The position numbers and the translations under genes are program-made. Positions 38,355 through 46,575 of a stretch of DNA of 64,000 nt are shown here, piece after piece (positions within the stretch are counted from its first letter, which is position 1; every line of letters starts with the position of its first letter). The notes beneath the pieces were generated by a model that searched no databases, was not told the DNA's origin, and saw only the letters and a list, made by a program, of their open reading frames with translations. The DNA lies in assembly GCA_965243755.1 (NCBI GenBank), contig CBDEVW010000006.1, positions 868,001 through 932,000 of the forward strand, in the 5' to 3' direction. The DNA is from JANSWY01 sp965243755 (lineage in GTDB: Bacteria > Bacteroidota > Bacteroidia > Cytophagales > Cyclobacteriaceae).

Positions 38355-38924
38355 ATGCATAAAAGTTCACCCTTCACATCTTTCTTTAAGGTCATTTTTC
38401 CAGTGTTTATGATCATGGGATTCATATTTGGAATATATCTGTCGTGGACGCAGGGGCCACCTGAATCACAAGGATTTACAAAGGCCATGATCATCGGTGG
38501 AGCCTGGGTTTCTATATTTTTGGTTCAACTCCCTTTTCGACTGAAGTCCATAGAAGCATCAGAGAAGGGAATTATAATTAAGGAGTTTGGGAAGGAGGTT
38601 TCAGTCAATTATCAGGATATTCATTGGATTGCAAAATTTGACTTTACCTGCCCATGGTTTATTACGATTAAGTATCATAATACGGAGACCGGTAAGGCGA
38701 AAAAGATATCTTTCATGCCCAATCATCCAGGGAAAGGATTCCTGGTAAATGACGCAATGACCTTATATATCAAAGAAAAGATTGCTTCGAATAACCCCAA
38801 TTACACTGAAACTAGTCAACCTTCTGATATTAAAAACTTCATGATGCTGATGGTTCTGGCGATACCTGTAGTGATATTATGCTTTTATTATATGAGTGAG
38901 ACGATTGTCGTTTTTGGTCAGTGA
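38355..38924 (+). CDS. Hypothetical membrane protein
   Basis: A 189-residue protein with two N-terminal transmembrane helices, a beta-rich middle (RLKSIEASEKGIIIKEFGKEV) resembling a bacterial PH-like domain, and one C-terminal helix. No function is recognised. It lies about 40 bases after the cupin gene and about 60 before the next gene, so a loose operon is possible. Confidence 0.6.
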   Translation: MHKSSPFTSFFKVIFPVFMIMGFIFGIYLSWTQGPPESQGFTKAMIIGGAWVSIFLVQLPFRLKSIEASEKGIIIKEFGKEVSVNYQDIHWIAKFDFTCPWFITIKYHNTETGKAKKISFMPNHPGKGFLVNDAMTLYIKEKIASNNPNYTETSQPSDIKNFMMLMVLAIPVVILCFYYMSETIVVFGQ

Positions 38925-38982
38925 ATAAAATGAATGCTTATATATGCCTAACTAATTGCTTCTGATTAAACAACAATCAATC

Positions 38983-39801
38983 ATGACAAGAACAAGAGTA
39001 ATATATTTCGCGCTGATATTGACTGTTATCTCTTGCAAAACCGGGAGTGAAGAAAATGGAATTGATTGGGTCTATGTTCAGGGAGGTGAATTCGAACAGG
39101 GAAGGAATCAATTCATCATCAGTCCCAAAGGAGATACCATTGACGGTTTCACAAGCCCAAACCGAATCGTCCAGATCAGTGATTTCTACATCAGCAGATA
39201 TGAGATTACAGTCAGGCAGTACAAAGCATTCTGCCAAAGTACTGGGAGAGCAATGCCTGCCCCGCTGAAAGTTAATGCATTTGGGCAGGTGGTCGACATG
39301 GAGTGGGAAGATCATCATCCTATGCTGGCCACCTGGGATGAGGCCAATGCATTTGCTGAATGGGCGGGTGGTCGATTACCTACCGAAGCAGAATGGGAAT
39401 ATGCAGCAAAGGGAGGACAAAAAAGCAAAGGCTTTACCTACAGCGGTAGTAACGATCCCAAAGAAGTGGGTTGGGTAAGAGAAAATGCTGACAGCAGTTT
39501 TAGGGCTGTGGGGCAACTGAAACCAAACGAACTGGGAATCTACGATATGACAGGAAATGTGAGTGAATGGGTCAGTGATTGGTACAACCCTGAGAAGGAC
39601 AGTCTGGTCAGCAGGATCGACCCTCAGGGACCTTCAGCCGGCACCCAAAAAATTTCAAAAGGATTAAGTTGGTATTATGCGTCATATGATGCAAACGGGA
39701 TCCCACTGAAATATGGAATCCACATGCCCGAAGTAAGGTACCAGTCTCCAAAAAATACACGCAATGACGGTTTTGGATTTAGAATTGCTAAAGACAAATA
39801 G
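38983..39801 (+). CDS. Lipoprotein of the formylglycine-generating-enzyme (SUMF1) fold
   Basis: A 272-residue protein with a lipobox (ALILTVISCKTG) and the SUMF1/FGE domain: YVQGGEFEQG near the start, FYISRYEITVRQY, AGGRLPTEAEWEYAAKGG in the middle, and NVSEWVSDWYNP near 195. In Bacteroidota such lipoproteins often belong to gliding or T9SS (GldK/J) or are of unknown role. This one is shorter than GldJ/GldK and is isolated. The copper-site cysteines of true FGEs are not seen. Confidence 0.82.
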   Translation: MTRTRVIYFALILTVISCKTGSEENGIDWVYVQGGEFEQGRNQFIISPKGDTIDGFTSPNRIVQISDFYISRYEITVRQYKAFCQSTGRAMPAPLKVNAFGQVVDMEWEDHHPMLATWDEANAFAEWAGGRLPTEAEWEYAAKGGQKSKGFTYSGSNDPKEVGWVRENADSSFRAVGQLKPNELGIYDMTGNVSEWVSDWYNPEKDSLVSRIDPQGPSAGTQKISKGLSWYYASYDANGIPLKYGIHMPEVRYQSPKNTRNDGFGFRIAKDK

Positions 39802-39856
39802 GGAGCCTCACTGTTTCCTGCCTTCTCCTGCTCCATGATCTGTGACATACTGTTCC

Positions 39857-39879
39857 ATGGTCTGTGACACACAGACCAG
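39857..39879. repeat. REP-like palindrome, variant copy
   Basis: GGTCTGTG and CACAGACC arms around a 3-base spacer, followed by AACTCCTGCGG. The same palindrome plus AACTCCTGCGG recurs near 40520, and perfect versions occur at 43815 and 50917. Confidence 0.65.
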
Positions 39880-39954
39880 AACTCCTGCGGCTTATTACTG
39901 ACACAAATCAGTCCAAACCTCTCAGCAAGATATACTATGTTTGTGTATACCCCA

Positions 39955-40416
39955 GTTAGCCTAACAATAAATGACTCCAGATTTAGAAACAATTATAGGA
40001 ATTATTCAATCAAGCCACTGTCAATTCAAAAATGAGATATTGAAAGAAATGGAGGGGTTTGTCCAAATTGGACCTGTTTATACCCATAAAGTTTCCGGGC
40101 ACTATCAGTGTTTAGTATTAAAGCAGATTTTGTCAATAAAAACGATCAAACAGCATTAGGGTTTGAAGAGTTATTGTCCAACCTTAAAAATGTTAATGAA
40201 GATGATAATTCTGATCAGTTGATGATAAAAGGAGAGAACTGCGGTTATGAGGTTTTCGCAGACTTGTCGAAACAAGCTTTGCATGGGATATTAAAACTTC
40301 CCCAGCAAAGTATCAGCAGAAAAACAGAACTAACAAGCGATAAACAACTTAGGGGAACCTGGGGAGCTTCCAGGTTCTATCTGCACAAAAAAGAACTGGG
40401 TAAAAAGTGAGCTAAC
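39955..40416 (+). other. Possible first cassette-like unit of the array
   Basis: The unit opens with core GTTAGCC (39955-39961) and closes with AGCTAAC (40410-40416), which differs from the expected complement by one base. A perfect -7 box TATGTTTG (39936-39943) lies 28 bases before the gene start. It carries the frameshifted gene at 39971. It is older or more decayed than the units after 45.4 kb. Confidence 0.5.
39971..40410 (+). pseudogene. Frameshifted hypothetical gene
   Basis: One frame encodes MTPDLETIIGIIQSSHCQF up to VSGHYQC near 40108, where the open frame shifts and continues as FSIKADFVNKNDQTALGFEE to a stop at 40410. Joined, the two give about 146 residues without a gap, as expected of a single-base deletion. 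The product is unknown, cytosolic and acidic. A sequencing error at the T-run near 40112 is the alternative. Confidence 0.55.
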
Positions 40417-40860
40417 ATCAAGTGATGAGTGTTGCCCGGTAGCAACGTTTCAGTGTATTTGATATTCCTGGTACCAGGGTTTCTGCAAGATATATTATGT
40501 TTGTTCACATCCTGCTCCCTGGGCTGTAACACACAGACCAGAACTCCTGCGGTTCATTACATCCCATGTGATCTGTCACCCATCGAATCTCAGGTGCCTA
40601 TCTTTACGTCAACAACAAACAAGCGAAACCCAATGAATAAATAATTGATCGCAATATGTTGCGTGGCATGCTTTTTCAACCAGTCTTGTCAAAAAACAGA
40701 AGGCCAATTGACTTAAGCACAAAACAATTGATCGCTGGAAGATTGTTCAAAGTCATGAGTCCTGGCTGAATTGGGCAGAAGTGGTTTCCGCACTTACTCC
40801 CACAGCATCCGACATTTAAAAATACTTGCTAAATTAGCTGGTAATCAGTAAGCCTAAAAA
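40417..40860. other. Non-coding stretch with decayed cassette-site signals
   Basis: Contains GCAACGTTTCAGTG, a second TATGTTTG box (40496-40503) that now leads to no gene, a degenerate REP-like palindrome (40520-40541) and an AT-rich leader to the next gene. It reads as the remains of an attC-like site whose cassette gene has been lost. Confidence 0.45.
40520..40541. repeat. REP-like palindrome, degenerate copy
   Basis: GGGCTGTAACACACAGACCAG followed by AACTCCTGCGG, paralogous to the copy at 39857 with two substitutions in the left arm. Confidence 0.5.
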
Positions 40861-41316
40861 ATGAAAGCAACCGGTAAAACAGTTCAGGAAATTCTAACCA
40901 GTCTGCCTGAAGATAGGGTAGAGCCCTTCAACAAACTACATGATGTGATTGTAGAGAACCTGCCCCAGGGTTTTGAACCTGCAATAAGTTATGGGGGATT
41001 GGGTTATGTGGTACCTCATTCAGTATATCCGGATGGTTATCACTGCAAGCCAGCCGAACCTCTTCCATTTGCCGGCATTGCCTCCCAGAAGAACTCCATT
41101 AACTTCTATCACATGGGCATCTATGCTGATCAACAACTGTTGGATTGGTTTGTAGGCGAATACCCCAAACACTGCACACGAAAACTGGACATGGGAAAAA
41201 GCTGTGTGCGTTTCAAAAAACCAGATGACATCCCGTTTGAACTGATTGGTGAATTGATGCAGAAGATGAGTGTGGAACAGTGGATCGATATTTATGAACG
41301 GACGATGAAGAAATAA
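40861..41316 (+). CDS. DUF1801 domain protein
   Basis: The 151-residue protein begins VQEILTSLPEDRVEPFNKLHDVI and continues with GFEPAISYGGLGYVVPH and a strand-rich NSINFYHMGIYAD segment, the DUF1801 pattern. Its role is unknown. It differs clearly from the DUF1801 gene at 17089. The ATG follows CCTAAAAA directly. It is a stand-alone gene without cassette-type ends. Confidence 0.82.
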   Translation: MKATGKTVQEILTSLPEDRVEPFNKLHDVIVENLPQGFEPAISYGGLGYVVPHSVYPDGYHCKPAEPLPFAGIASQKNSINFYHMGIYADQQLLDWFVGEYPKHCTRKLDMGKSCVRFKKPDDIPFELIGELMQKMSVEQWIDIYERTMKK

Positions 41317-41427
41317 CGCGGTTCATACTTGCTAATATTAGAATAATACAATTTATTATCCCGATGATTTACTGTGATTGAATTGAAAATTACTACCAAT
41401 TTCAAGGGTGGTTAAGCCATTATTGGG

Positions 41428-41527
41428 TAGTAGTTACTCGTCTTAAGACAAGTAGCTACTTGCAAGTAGACAAGTAGCTACTTGTGAAGAGGTAAGTAGC
41501 TACTTCTAACACACTAAGTAGCTACTT
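41428..41527. repeat. Phased palindrome array, 22-bp period
   Basis: The 12-bp palindrome AAGTAGCTACTT occurs perfectly at 41450, 41472, 41494 and 41516, exactly 22 bases apart, with a degenerate fifth copy (TAGTAGTTACTC) at 41428 in phase. The 10-base spacers are different from each other. The period of about two helical turns puts all copies on one face of the DNA. Such arrays are typical of protein-binding sites (operators or iterons). Confidence 0.85.
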
Positions 41528-41591
41528 ATAATGAGCTATTTTCATCAAAAAATAAATGGGATAACACAATTACAGCACAGGTAATACAATA

Positions 41592-41864
41592 TCAATGCGG
41601 ACTTCCGGGAGTGAAGAAATGTGGATTGGGCTTCATGTAGAGGGGTATTGGTATAGTACAATTTTCGCAATGCTTGTTTGTCACCATGTTACGATACAGA
41701 TAGTTGCGTTCATTCACAGGACACAACACCCATAGAATGGCATTTTGATGGAATGAACTTGTATTCAACGCAAAGCAATTGGCAAATAACACAACAAATC
41801 TTTTTATGCCTGCCACCAGCACTATTTGAAGAATTGTTGCGATATGAATCATTGACTTGCTCAT
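41592..41864 (-). CDS. Possible small secreted protein
   Basis: A frame of about 90 residues from ATG 41864 starts with a hydrophobic leader (MIHIATILQIVLVAG) and has two cysteines late (KHCENC). No homologue family is recognised. AGGAGAG lies about 35 bases upstream. It may be a small exported protein or a chance frame; the 22-bp palindrome array lies just after its stop. Confidence 0.3.
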   Translation of the reverse strand: MSKSMIHIATILQIVLVAGIKRFVVLFANCFALNTSSFHQNAILWVLCPVNERNYLYRNMVTNKHCENCTIPIPLYMKPNPHFFTPGSPH

Positions 41865-42040
41865 TGTTTTAGTTATTGGGTATAGTGAGAAAACTCTCCT
41901 GATGAAATGCAAATATCATGCTAGTTTTGTTGGGAGAGGAGGCAGAGATGCGGTCATTCTATGAGTCACCAGTCAAATGGTGTAATTTCCATAACATTAT
42001 TTGACAACATGACGTCTCTGCTTAGGTTCACCCATAATCA

Positions 42041-42736
42041 ATGCCAATGGAATACTCCGAAATAAACCGACTATCAAGGTTAACCGCTATTTTGATTCAG
42101 TTCCAGACCAGAAGGATGGTTACGGCCAGTGAGTTATCCGATAAGTTTAATGTCAGCAAGCGAACCATCTACCGGGACATTAGGGCACTTGAGGATGCAG
42201 GTGTACCTATCTTAACGGAAGAAGGCAAAGGGTATACGCTGATGGAAGGTTACCGGATACCACCGGTGATGTTTACCGAAAAACAAGCCAATGCCCTGAT
42301 CCTGGCAGAGCAGCTGGTGCTGCAAAACATGGACGCCTCCCTGGTCAAGGACTATGCGGAGGCCATTGACAAGATCAAATCAATTTTACGCTACAGCGCC
42401 CAGGACAAAGTCAATTTACTGACCAAAAGGACCCAGTTTGATGAGGTGCTGCATCAGGAAAGAAACAGCAACAACCTGTCGGACCTGCAATATGCGCTGA
42501 CCAACTACCAGCTTGTCAGGATGCAGTACATGAACAAAGAAGGACAACCATCTGACCGACTGATAGAGCCATTTGCGTTGGTGAATGCCAAAAACTGGTA
42601 CTTAATCGCATGGTGCCGCTTGCGAAAGGAATTCAGGTTTTTCCGGTTGGATCGAATGGAAGAAATAAGCATCCTGGAGGAAAACTTTGAACCACACAAC
42701 CTGACCCTCCAGGAATATTTTGATCAGTACCATTAA
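42041..42736 (+). CDS. WYL-domain transcriptional regulator (YafY type)
   Basis: The 231-residue protein has an N-terminal DeoR-like helix-turn-helix (TASELSDKFNVSKRTIYRDI, about 27-46) and a WYL domain in the second half (YMNKEGQPSDRLIEPFALVNAKNWYLIAWC). Such regulators sense a small ligand or nucleic acid through WYL. It lies 87 bases before a hydrolase gene on the same strand with its own promoter-like box between, suggesting it controls that gene. Confidence 0.9.
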   Translation: MPMEYSEINRLSRLTAILIQFQTRRMVTASELSDKFNVSKRTIYRDIRALEDAGVPILTEEGKGYTLMEGYRIPPVMFTEKQANALILAEQLVLQNMDASLVKDYAEAIDKIKSILRYSAQDKVNLLTKRTQFDEVLHQERNSNNLSDLQYALTNYQLVRMQYMNKEGQPSDRLIEPFALVNAKNWYLIAWCRLRKEFRFFRLDRMEEISILEENFEPHNLTLQEYFDQYH

Positions 42737-42790
42737 ATAGATTTAAATTTTTTCGCATACCCTTGACATAGGGCTGGCACAGGCCACTGC

Positions 42791-42798
42791 TACGTTTG
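42791..42798 (+). promoter_or_regulatory. Bacteroidota -7 promoter box
   Basis: TACGTTTG matches the TAnnTTTG box of the Bacteroidota primary sigma factor and lies 26 bases before the ATG of the alpha/beta hydrolase gene. The -33 element is not clear. Confidence 0.55.
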
Positions 42799-42823
42799 TA
42801 TCATTAATCATTAAAACATAAAA

Positions 42824-43786
42824 ATGAAAGACGTAATTAAGCCTATGCCAATGACGGGATTTCCCAAGCCACAACTTATTTCAGTCAATGGCATTCAACT
42901 GGAAGTTTTTGAAGCAGGTAAGCAAAACAAGGGTAAACCAATAGTGCTATGCCATGGATGGCCCGAGCATGCGTACAGCTGGCGGTTTCAGGTGGAGCCT
43001 CTTGTCACAGCAGGATATCATGTGATTATCCCTAACCAGCGTGGATATGGCAACTCCTCTTGTCCGTCCCTGGTTCCAGCCTATGACATCAGGCACTTGT
43101 CAGCAGACCTCATTGCACTACTCGATCATTTCGGTTATCAGGAAGCAACTTTCATGGGTCACGACTGGGGTGCCATGGTGGTATGGGGACTTACCTTGTT
43201 GCATCCTGATCGCGTAAAAAACATCATCAATCTTAGTGTGCCCTATCAGCCACGGCGAGAAAAACCGTGGATAGAATTTCTGGAGGACATACTTGGGGCC
43301 GATAATTATTTTGTTCACTTCAACAAAAAACCAGGCGTGGCGGACAAGGTATTTGAGGAAAATACACATCAATTCTTAAGCAATTTATTCCGGAAGAATT
43401 TGCCAGTCCCTGAACCGGAACCAGGTATGACGCTGATCAATCTGGCCAGAAAGGAACATCCAGGTGGAGACCCGGTGATGAGTGAACAGGAACTGGCAGT
43501 ATTTGTATCAGCGTTTGAGCAAACAGGCTTTACCAGCAGCATCAACTGGTACCGAAACCTCGATCGCAACTGGCACATACTGGCCGATGTGGACCCTGTG
43601 ATCCAACAACCTGCATTGATGATCTATGGTGACCGTGATCTGGTACAAAAGTCCGAGACCCTTACGACGTTCGTTCCTCATGTAGAGGTGGCCAGTCTCG
43701 ATTGTGGTCACTGGATTCAGCAGGAGCTACCGGAAGCTACCAATCAGCTTATTTTGCAGTGGTTGAGCGATCAGGAGAAGAAGTGA
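42824..43786 (+). CDS. Alpha/beta hydrolase (epoxide hydrolase/haloalkane dehalogenase type)
   Basis: A 320-residue alpha/beta hydrolase: HGWPEHAYSWRFQ gives the oxyanion region, GHDWGAMVVWG the nucleophile elbow with Asp near 114, and LDCGHWIQQELP the catalytic histidine near 298. An aspartate nucleophile points to epoxide hydrolases or dehalogenases rather than esterases. It is cytosolic and follows the WYL regulator, so it is likely induced by its substrate or a related compound. Confidence 0.87.
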   Translation: MKDVIKPMPMTGFPKPQLISVNGIQLEVFEAGKQNKGKPIVLCHGWPEHAYSWRFQVEPLVTAGYHVIIPNQRGYGNSSCPSLVPAYDIRHLSADLIALLDHFGYQEATFMGHDWGAMVVWGLTLLHPDRVKNIINLSVPYQPRREKPWIEFLEDILGADNYFVHFNKKPGVADKVFEENTHQFLSNLFRKNLPVPEPEPGMTLINLARKEHPGGDPVMSEQELAVFVSAFEQTGFTSSINWYRNLDRNWHILADVDPVIQQPALMIYGDRDLVQKSETLTTFVPHVEVASLDCGHWIQQELPEATNQLILQWLSDQEKK

Positions 43787-43814
43787 TTAATTTATCATTC
43801 CTGGATTGTTGAAG

Positions 43815-43837
43815 CTGGTCTGTGTGTCACAGACCAG
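43815..43837. repeat. REP-like palindrome, perfect copy
   Basis: A 23-base perfect palindrome with 10-bp arms (CTGGTCTGTG and its complement) and a 3-base TGT loop, just after the hydrolase gene. It belongs to a short direct duplication: GTGATTAATTTATCATT at 43784 recurs as GTGATTAATGTATCATT near 43846, followed by a decayed CTGGTCTGG copy. Confidence 0.8.
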
Positions 43838-44011
43838 GGGGAAAGTGATTAATGTATCATTTTCTGAATTAGTGAACCTGGTCTGGCCAGGGAGTAGGTA
43901 TACTGGTCTGAGGCTCATTGAGTCCCGGACCAGTCCACTTCACCACATCAGTAATTTCATTAAATTGAGGAGATGATTGACAACTATGCACCTTATTGAA
44001 AACAAATTACT

Positions 44012-44593
44012 TTGTCAGAGAAAGAATTAGCAACATACTGTCCGAAAAGCAGGGCAGATTGGCGTAAGTGGCTGGAGAGAAATCACCAGTCAAAACAATC
44101 TATATGGCTGGTTTATTACAAGAAATCATCCAATATGCCTTCTTTAAGCTGGAGTGAAGCGGTGGATGAGGCACTGTGTTTTGGGTGGATAGACAGTACC
44201 CGAAGAGCGATTGACAAGGATCGGTTTATGCAATACTTCAGCAAAAGAAAACCAGACAGCACCTGGTCACAAATCAATAAAGAAAAGGTGGATCGGCTCA
44301 TTGCCAACAAACAAATGACCAGAGCCGGTTTCGAAAGCATTGAGACGGCCAAACAGAATGGATCATGGAACCTGCTGGATGATGTCGAAAACCTGGTGAT
44401 GCCAGAAGATTTGGAGGCAGCCCTCAATAAAAATACTGCTGCTATGAAATTATATCAGGAGCAATCCAAATCAATCAAAAAAGGGCTACTGGCGTGGGTC
44501 GTCATGGCAAAAAGAGCAGAAACCAGGCAGAAGAGAATTAATGAGTTTGTGAAGCTGGCCGGAAAGGGAAAACTGCCTGGTCAATTTGGGTAG
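44012..44593 (+). CDS. YdeI/OmpD-associated family protein
   Basis: A 193-residue protein with the YdeI layout: RADWRKWLERNHQSKQSIWLV near the start, LSWSEAVDEALCFGWIDS and RFMQYFSKRKPDSTWSQIN in the middle, and a C-terminal helical repeat. The family is widespread, cytosolic and uncharacterised, linked in places to stress. The start is TTG at 44012; no nearer ATG fits. Confidence 0.85.
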   Translation: MSEKELATYCPKSRADWRKWLERNHQSKQSIWLVYYKKSSNMPSLSWSEAVDEALCFGWIDSTRRAIDKDRFMQYFSKRKPDSTWSQINKEKVDRLIANKQMTRAGFESIETAKQNGSWNLLDDVENLVMPEDLEAALNKNTAAMKLYQEQSKSIKKGLLAWVVMAKRAETRQKRINEFVKLAGKGKLPGQFG

Positions 44594-44668
44594 GGGTGGT
44601 CTATAGCAGGGAGATTGGAATGTGTATTTTAATTCGATTCGCTACTTTTATGCTAAACCCTCAAGCTT

Positions 44669-45316
44669 ATGAATTTATCACCAAAGGCCCGGCAGGTATA
44701 TGATCAAATATCCGATGCGACCACCAAACTGGGTGAGCTGAAGAAAATAGCCAAAGCGATCAGGAAAGATCATGAGTTGGCCATTGAATTGTGGTCAACC
44801 GGCCATTACAATGCCCGGTTGCTCTCCGTCCTGATCATGGATAAAAAGATGCTCAGCCAGGAGGTGATTGATCAGTTGGATGCAGACATGCAGGTTCACA
44901 ATTATGATGACCGTAATCGGCTAATGGAGTGGCTGATGGCAAATCAACTGACCAAAGACAAGAAAACACTGGCATTGATCGAATCCTGGGAAAGCAGCCC
45001 TTCGCCGCTTCAGCGAAGAACCTATTGGTATCATCAGGCCAGGTTGAGGTGGACCGGACAAAAGTCACCGGAAAACACTCCCGACCTTCTGAATGCCATA
45101 GAAGCAAATATTGCCAATGAAGCACCTGAAGTACAATGGGCGATGAATTTCACAGCAGCCTGGATTGGCGTGTATGATGAAAGATTTCGTGCACGATGCA
45201 TTAAAATCGGTGAGCAAACCGGGTTGTACAAAGATGAGGTAGTCGCCAGGGGTTGTACACCAAGCTATTTACCAGCATTCATTGAGATTGAGGTCAGCAA
45301 ACGGAAAGATCAATGA
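44669..45316 (+). CDS. DNA alkylation repair protein (AlkD-like HEAT fold)
   Basis: The 215-residue helical protein (KLGELKKIAKAIRKDHELAIELW, HYNARLLSVLIMDKKML, EWLMANQLTKDKK, then ARGCTPSYLPAFIEIEV) matches the DNA alkylation repair family with AlkD-type HEAT repeats, which remove bulky alkylated bases. It stands at the left border of the clear cassette array. Its last ten codons plus the following 50 bases recur near 50820 and, partly, near 49161, so this locus or a lost relative has supplied sequence to the array. Confidence 0.8.
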   Translation: MNLSPKARQVYDQISDATTKLGELKKIAKAIRKDHELAIELWSTGHYNARLLSVLIMDKKMLSQEVIDQLDADMQVHNYDDRNRLMEWLMANQLTKDKKTLALIESWESSPSPLQRRTYWYHQARLRWTGQKSPENTPDLLNAIEANIANEAPEVQWAMNFTAAWIGVYDERFRARCIKIGEQTGLYKDEVVARGCTPSYLPAFIEIEVSKRKDQ

Positions 45317-45366
45317 GCAGTCTGGATGGTACCGGGGTGGGTGAAATCTATAGTGTGTAGCTTTTG

Positions 45367-45459
45367 ACGGTTTTAGAAATGTTGTAAAACCGTTAGATTT
45401 GGAGTAAAGGTGAAATGTAGATATGGAACCCTAGGGTTCTTTATTCGGATGTTGTGCAC
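45367..45459 (+). repeat. Leader module A, copy 1
   Basis: First copy of a 93-base module that ends at a cassette core. It has a hairpin CGGTTTTA/TAAAACCG, the line GTTAGATTTGGAGTAAA, a palindrome GAACCCTAGGGTTC, then TTATTCGGAT and core GTTGTGCAC (45451-45459). It probably is the 3' part of an attC-like site belonging to the unit before. Confidence 0.75.
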
Positions 45460-45473
45460 AATTATCTGTAATT

Positions 45474-45872
45474 ATGGCTAAACCAATTTTTCATGCTGAG
45501 TCAAGTGCTAGGAGATTTGGAGGTATCCCAGACGACTACCTTGAAATCCATAACTTTCTTGACAGTAGTAAAAGTGTTATTTCTGACAATAGACATAGAG
45601 CCCTGACTCATAATAGTTGGTTTCTAAATAATGTCTTGGAAAGAATATTTGGAACATCATTAACAAATTCGGATGGTAAAAAAGTGAGCATTAAGGAAAT
45701 TGGAGAACAACATGTAATGGAAGATTACGGTGGAAATTTTATCCCAACTGCTCAAGACTTTATCCAAGAAATAGAATATAAGGAATGGATGAATGGCCAG
45801 GGCGTTCCTTCTTCACGCTTAAAAGCCGTAAAAGATGACAATAAAACATTTATCCCATTTAACTCGGACTAA
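45474..45872 (+). CDS. DUF6915 family protein
   Basis: The 132-residue protein fits DUF6915: PIFHAESSARRFGGIPDDYLEIHNFLDSSK, RHRALTHNSWF, RIFGTSLTNSDGKKV and IGEQHVMEDYGGNFIPTAQDF. This is a small, widely scattered family of unknown role, often on mobile DNA. It is the first gene in the cassette bounded by 45451 and 46473, three bases before a second gene. Confidence 0.82.
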   Translation: MAKPIFHAESSARRFGGIPDDYLEIHNFLDSSKSVISDNRHRALTHNSWFLNNVLERIFGTSLTNSDGKKVSIKEIGEQHVMEDYGGNFIPTAQDFIQEIEYKEWMNGQGVPSSRLKAVKDDNKTFIPFNSD

Positions 45873-45875
45873 TTT

Positions 45876-46466
45876 ATGTCATATAGCTACCACAGAAATT
45901 ATTTAGATATCATCAATAGCCAAGAAACTGTAGAAGAGAGATTCAAAGAATTAAAATATTATCTACACAGAAAAGGGTATGGAGACAAAACGCAAGAACT
46001 ATCATTTATAAAAGAGTTCTTTTCTAGTTTCTTTGACCACCAGCAGGAAATTTTCGAAGTTCAATGGCAGCAGTATCAAGATTATAATGATAACTGGCTG
46101 TACTACGACATTCAAGAATTAGTTATAAATCAATATTTACACATTTCATTTGGAGGCTTTGATTATGCCGAGTCAGATGTTTGGAAGTATGATTTTGATA
46201 GAGATGTTTCAACAAAAGAGAGTATATCGGACTGGACAGAGTTCTATAAAGATCTTTTAGAAAAGCATAATTACCTTCGACCAAACATAGACAAAATTCT
46301 AATTTTTCTAAGAGCGCTTTATGACTATTATGGTAGGTATTACTTCATATACTTATTTGGAAGGCGTGCTAAAGTGAAAATTTCTAAAAAGGGTATTTTG
46401 ATCGATAATGAAAATGTAGAACTAGGAGGTGGAAAAGAGAATGATGGAGCATTTATGGTTAAATAA
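45876..46466 (+). CDS. Hypothetical cassette protein
   Basis: A 196-residue acidic, tyrosine-rich, helical protein (YRNYLDIINSQETVEERF is not conserved in any family I know). No signal peptide. It follows the DUF6915 gene by three bases in the same cassette, so the two are probably translated together. It stops seven bases before the inverse core. Confidence 0.6.
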   Translation: MSYSYHRNYLDIINSQETVEERFKELKYYLHRKGYGDKTQELSFIKEFFSSFFDHQQEIFEVQWQQYQDYNDNWLYYDIQELVINQYLHISFGGFDYAESDVWKYDFDRDVSTKESISDWTEFYKDLLEKHNYLRPNIDKILIFLRALYDYYGRYYFIYLFGRRAKVKISKKGILIDNENVELGGGKENDGAFMVK

Positions 46467-46472
46467 AAATAA

Positions 46473-46560
46473 GTGCACAACATCAGGTAAAAGTAATAGC
46501 CCCTCAAAAGCTTGCGCTCAAAATGCCAAGCTACTACTTTTACCAATGTACGTTAGGCTC
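46473..46560 (+). other. attC-like site after cassette 1
   Basis: The site opens with GTGCACAAC, the reverse complement of the core that opens cassette 1 at 45451, and closes with core GTTAGGCTC (46552-46560). Between them GGTAAAAGTAATAGC (46486) pairs with GCTACTACTTTTACC (46530) with one mismatch. At 88 bases it has the size and two-box-plus-stem layout of integron attC sites. Confidence 0.8.
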
Positions 46561-46575
46561 AATTCATTGATCATT

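Noticed and set aside
41428..41527. CRISPR-like appearance of short repeats with variable spacers
   Set aside because: A 12-bp palindrome with 10-base spacers is far below CRISPR dimensions, and no cas gene is present.
39955..45450. Extending the cassette array to all genes between 40.8 and 45.3 kb
   Set aside because: The DUF1801, WYL regulator, hydrolase, YdeI and alkylation-repair genes have no matching GTT/AAC ends. They look like ordinary genes beside an array.
46429..46575. Upstream in-frame start for the gene of cassette 2 (and likewise at 47532, 48298, 54096)
   Set aside because: These extensions read through the attC-like sites; the ATGs just after the cores give better starts, and two of these proteins then begin with a signal or lipoprotein peptide.
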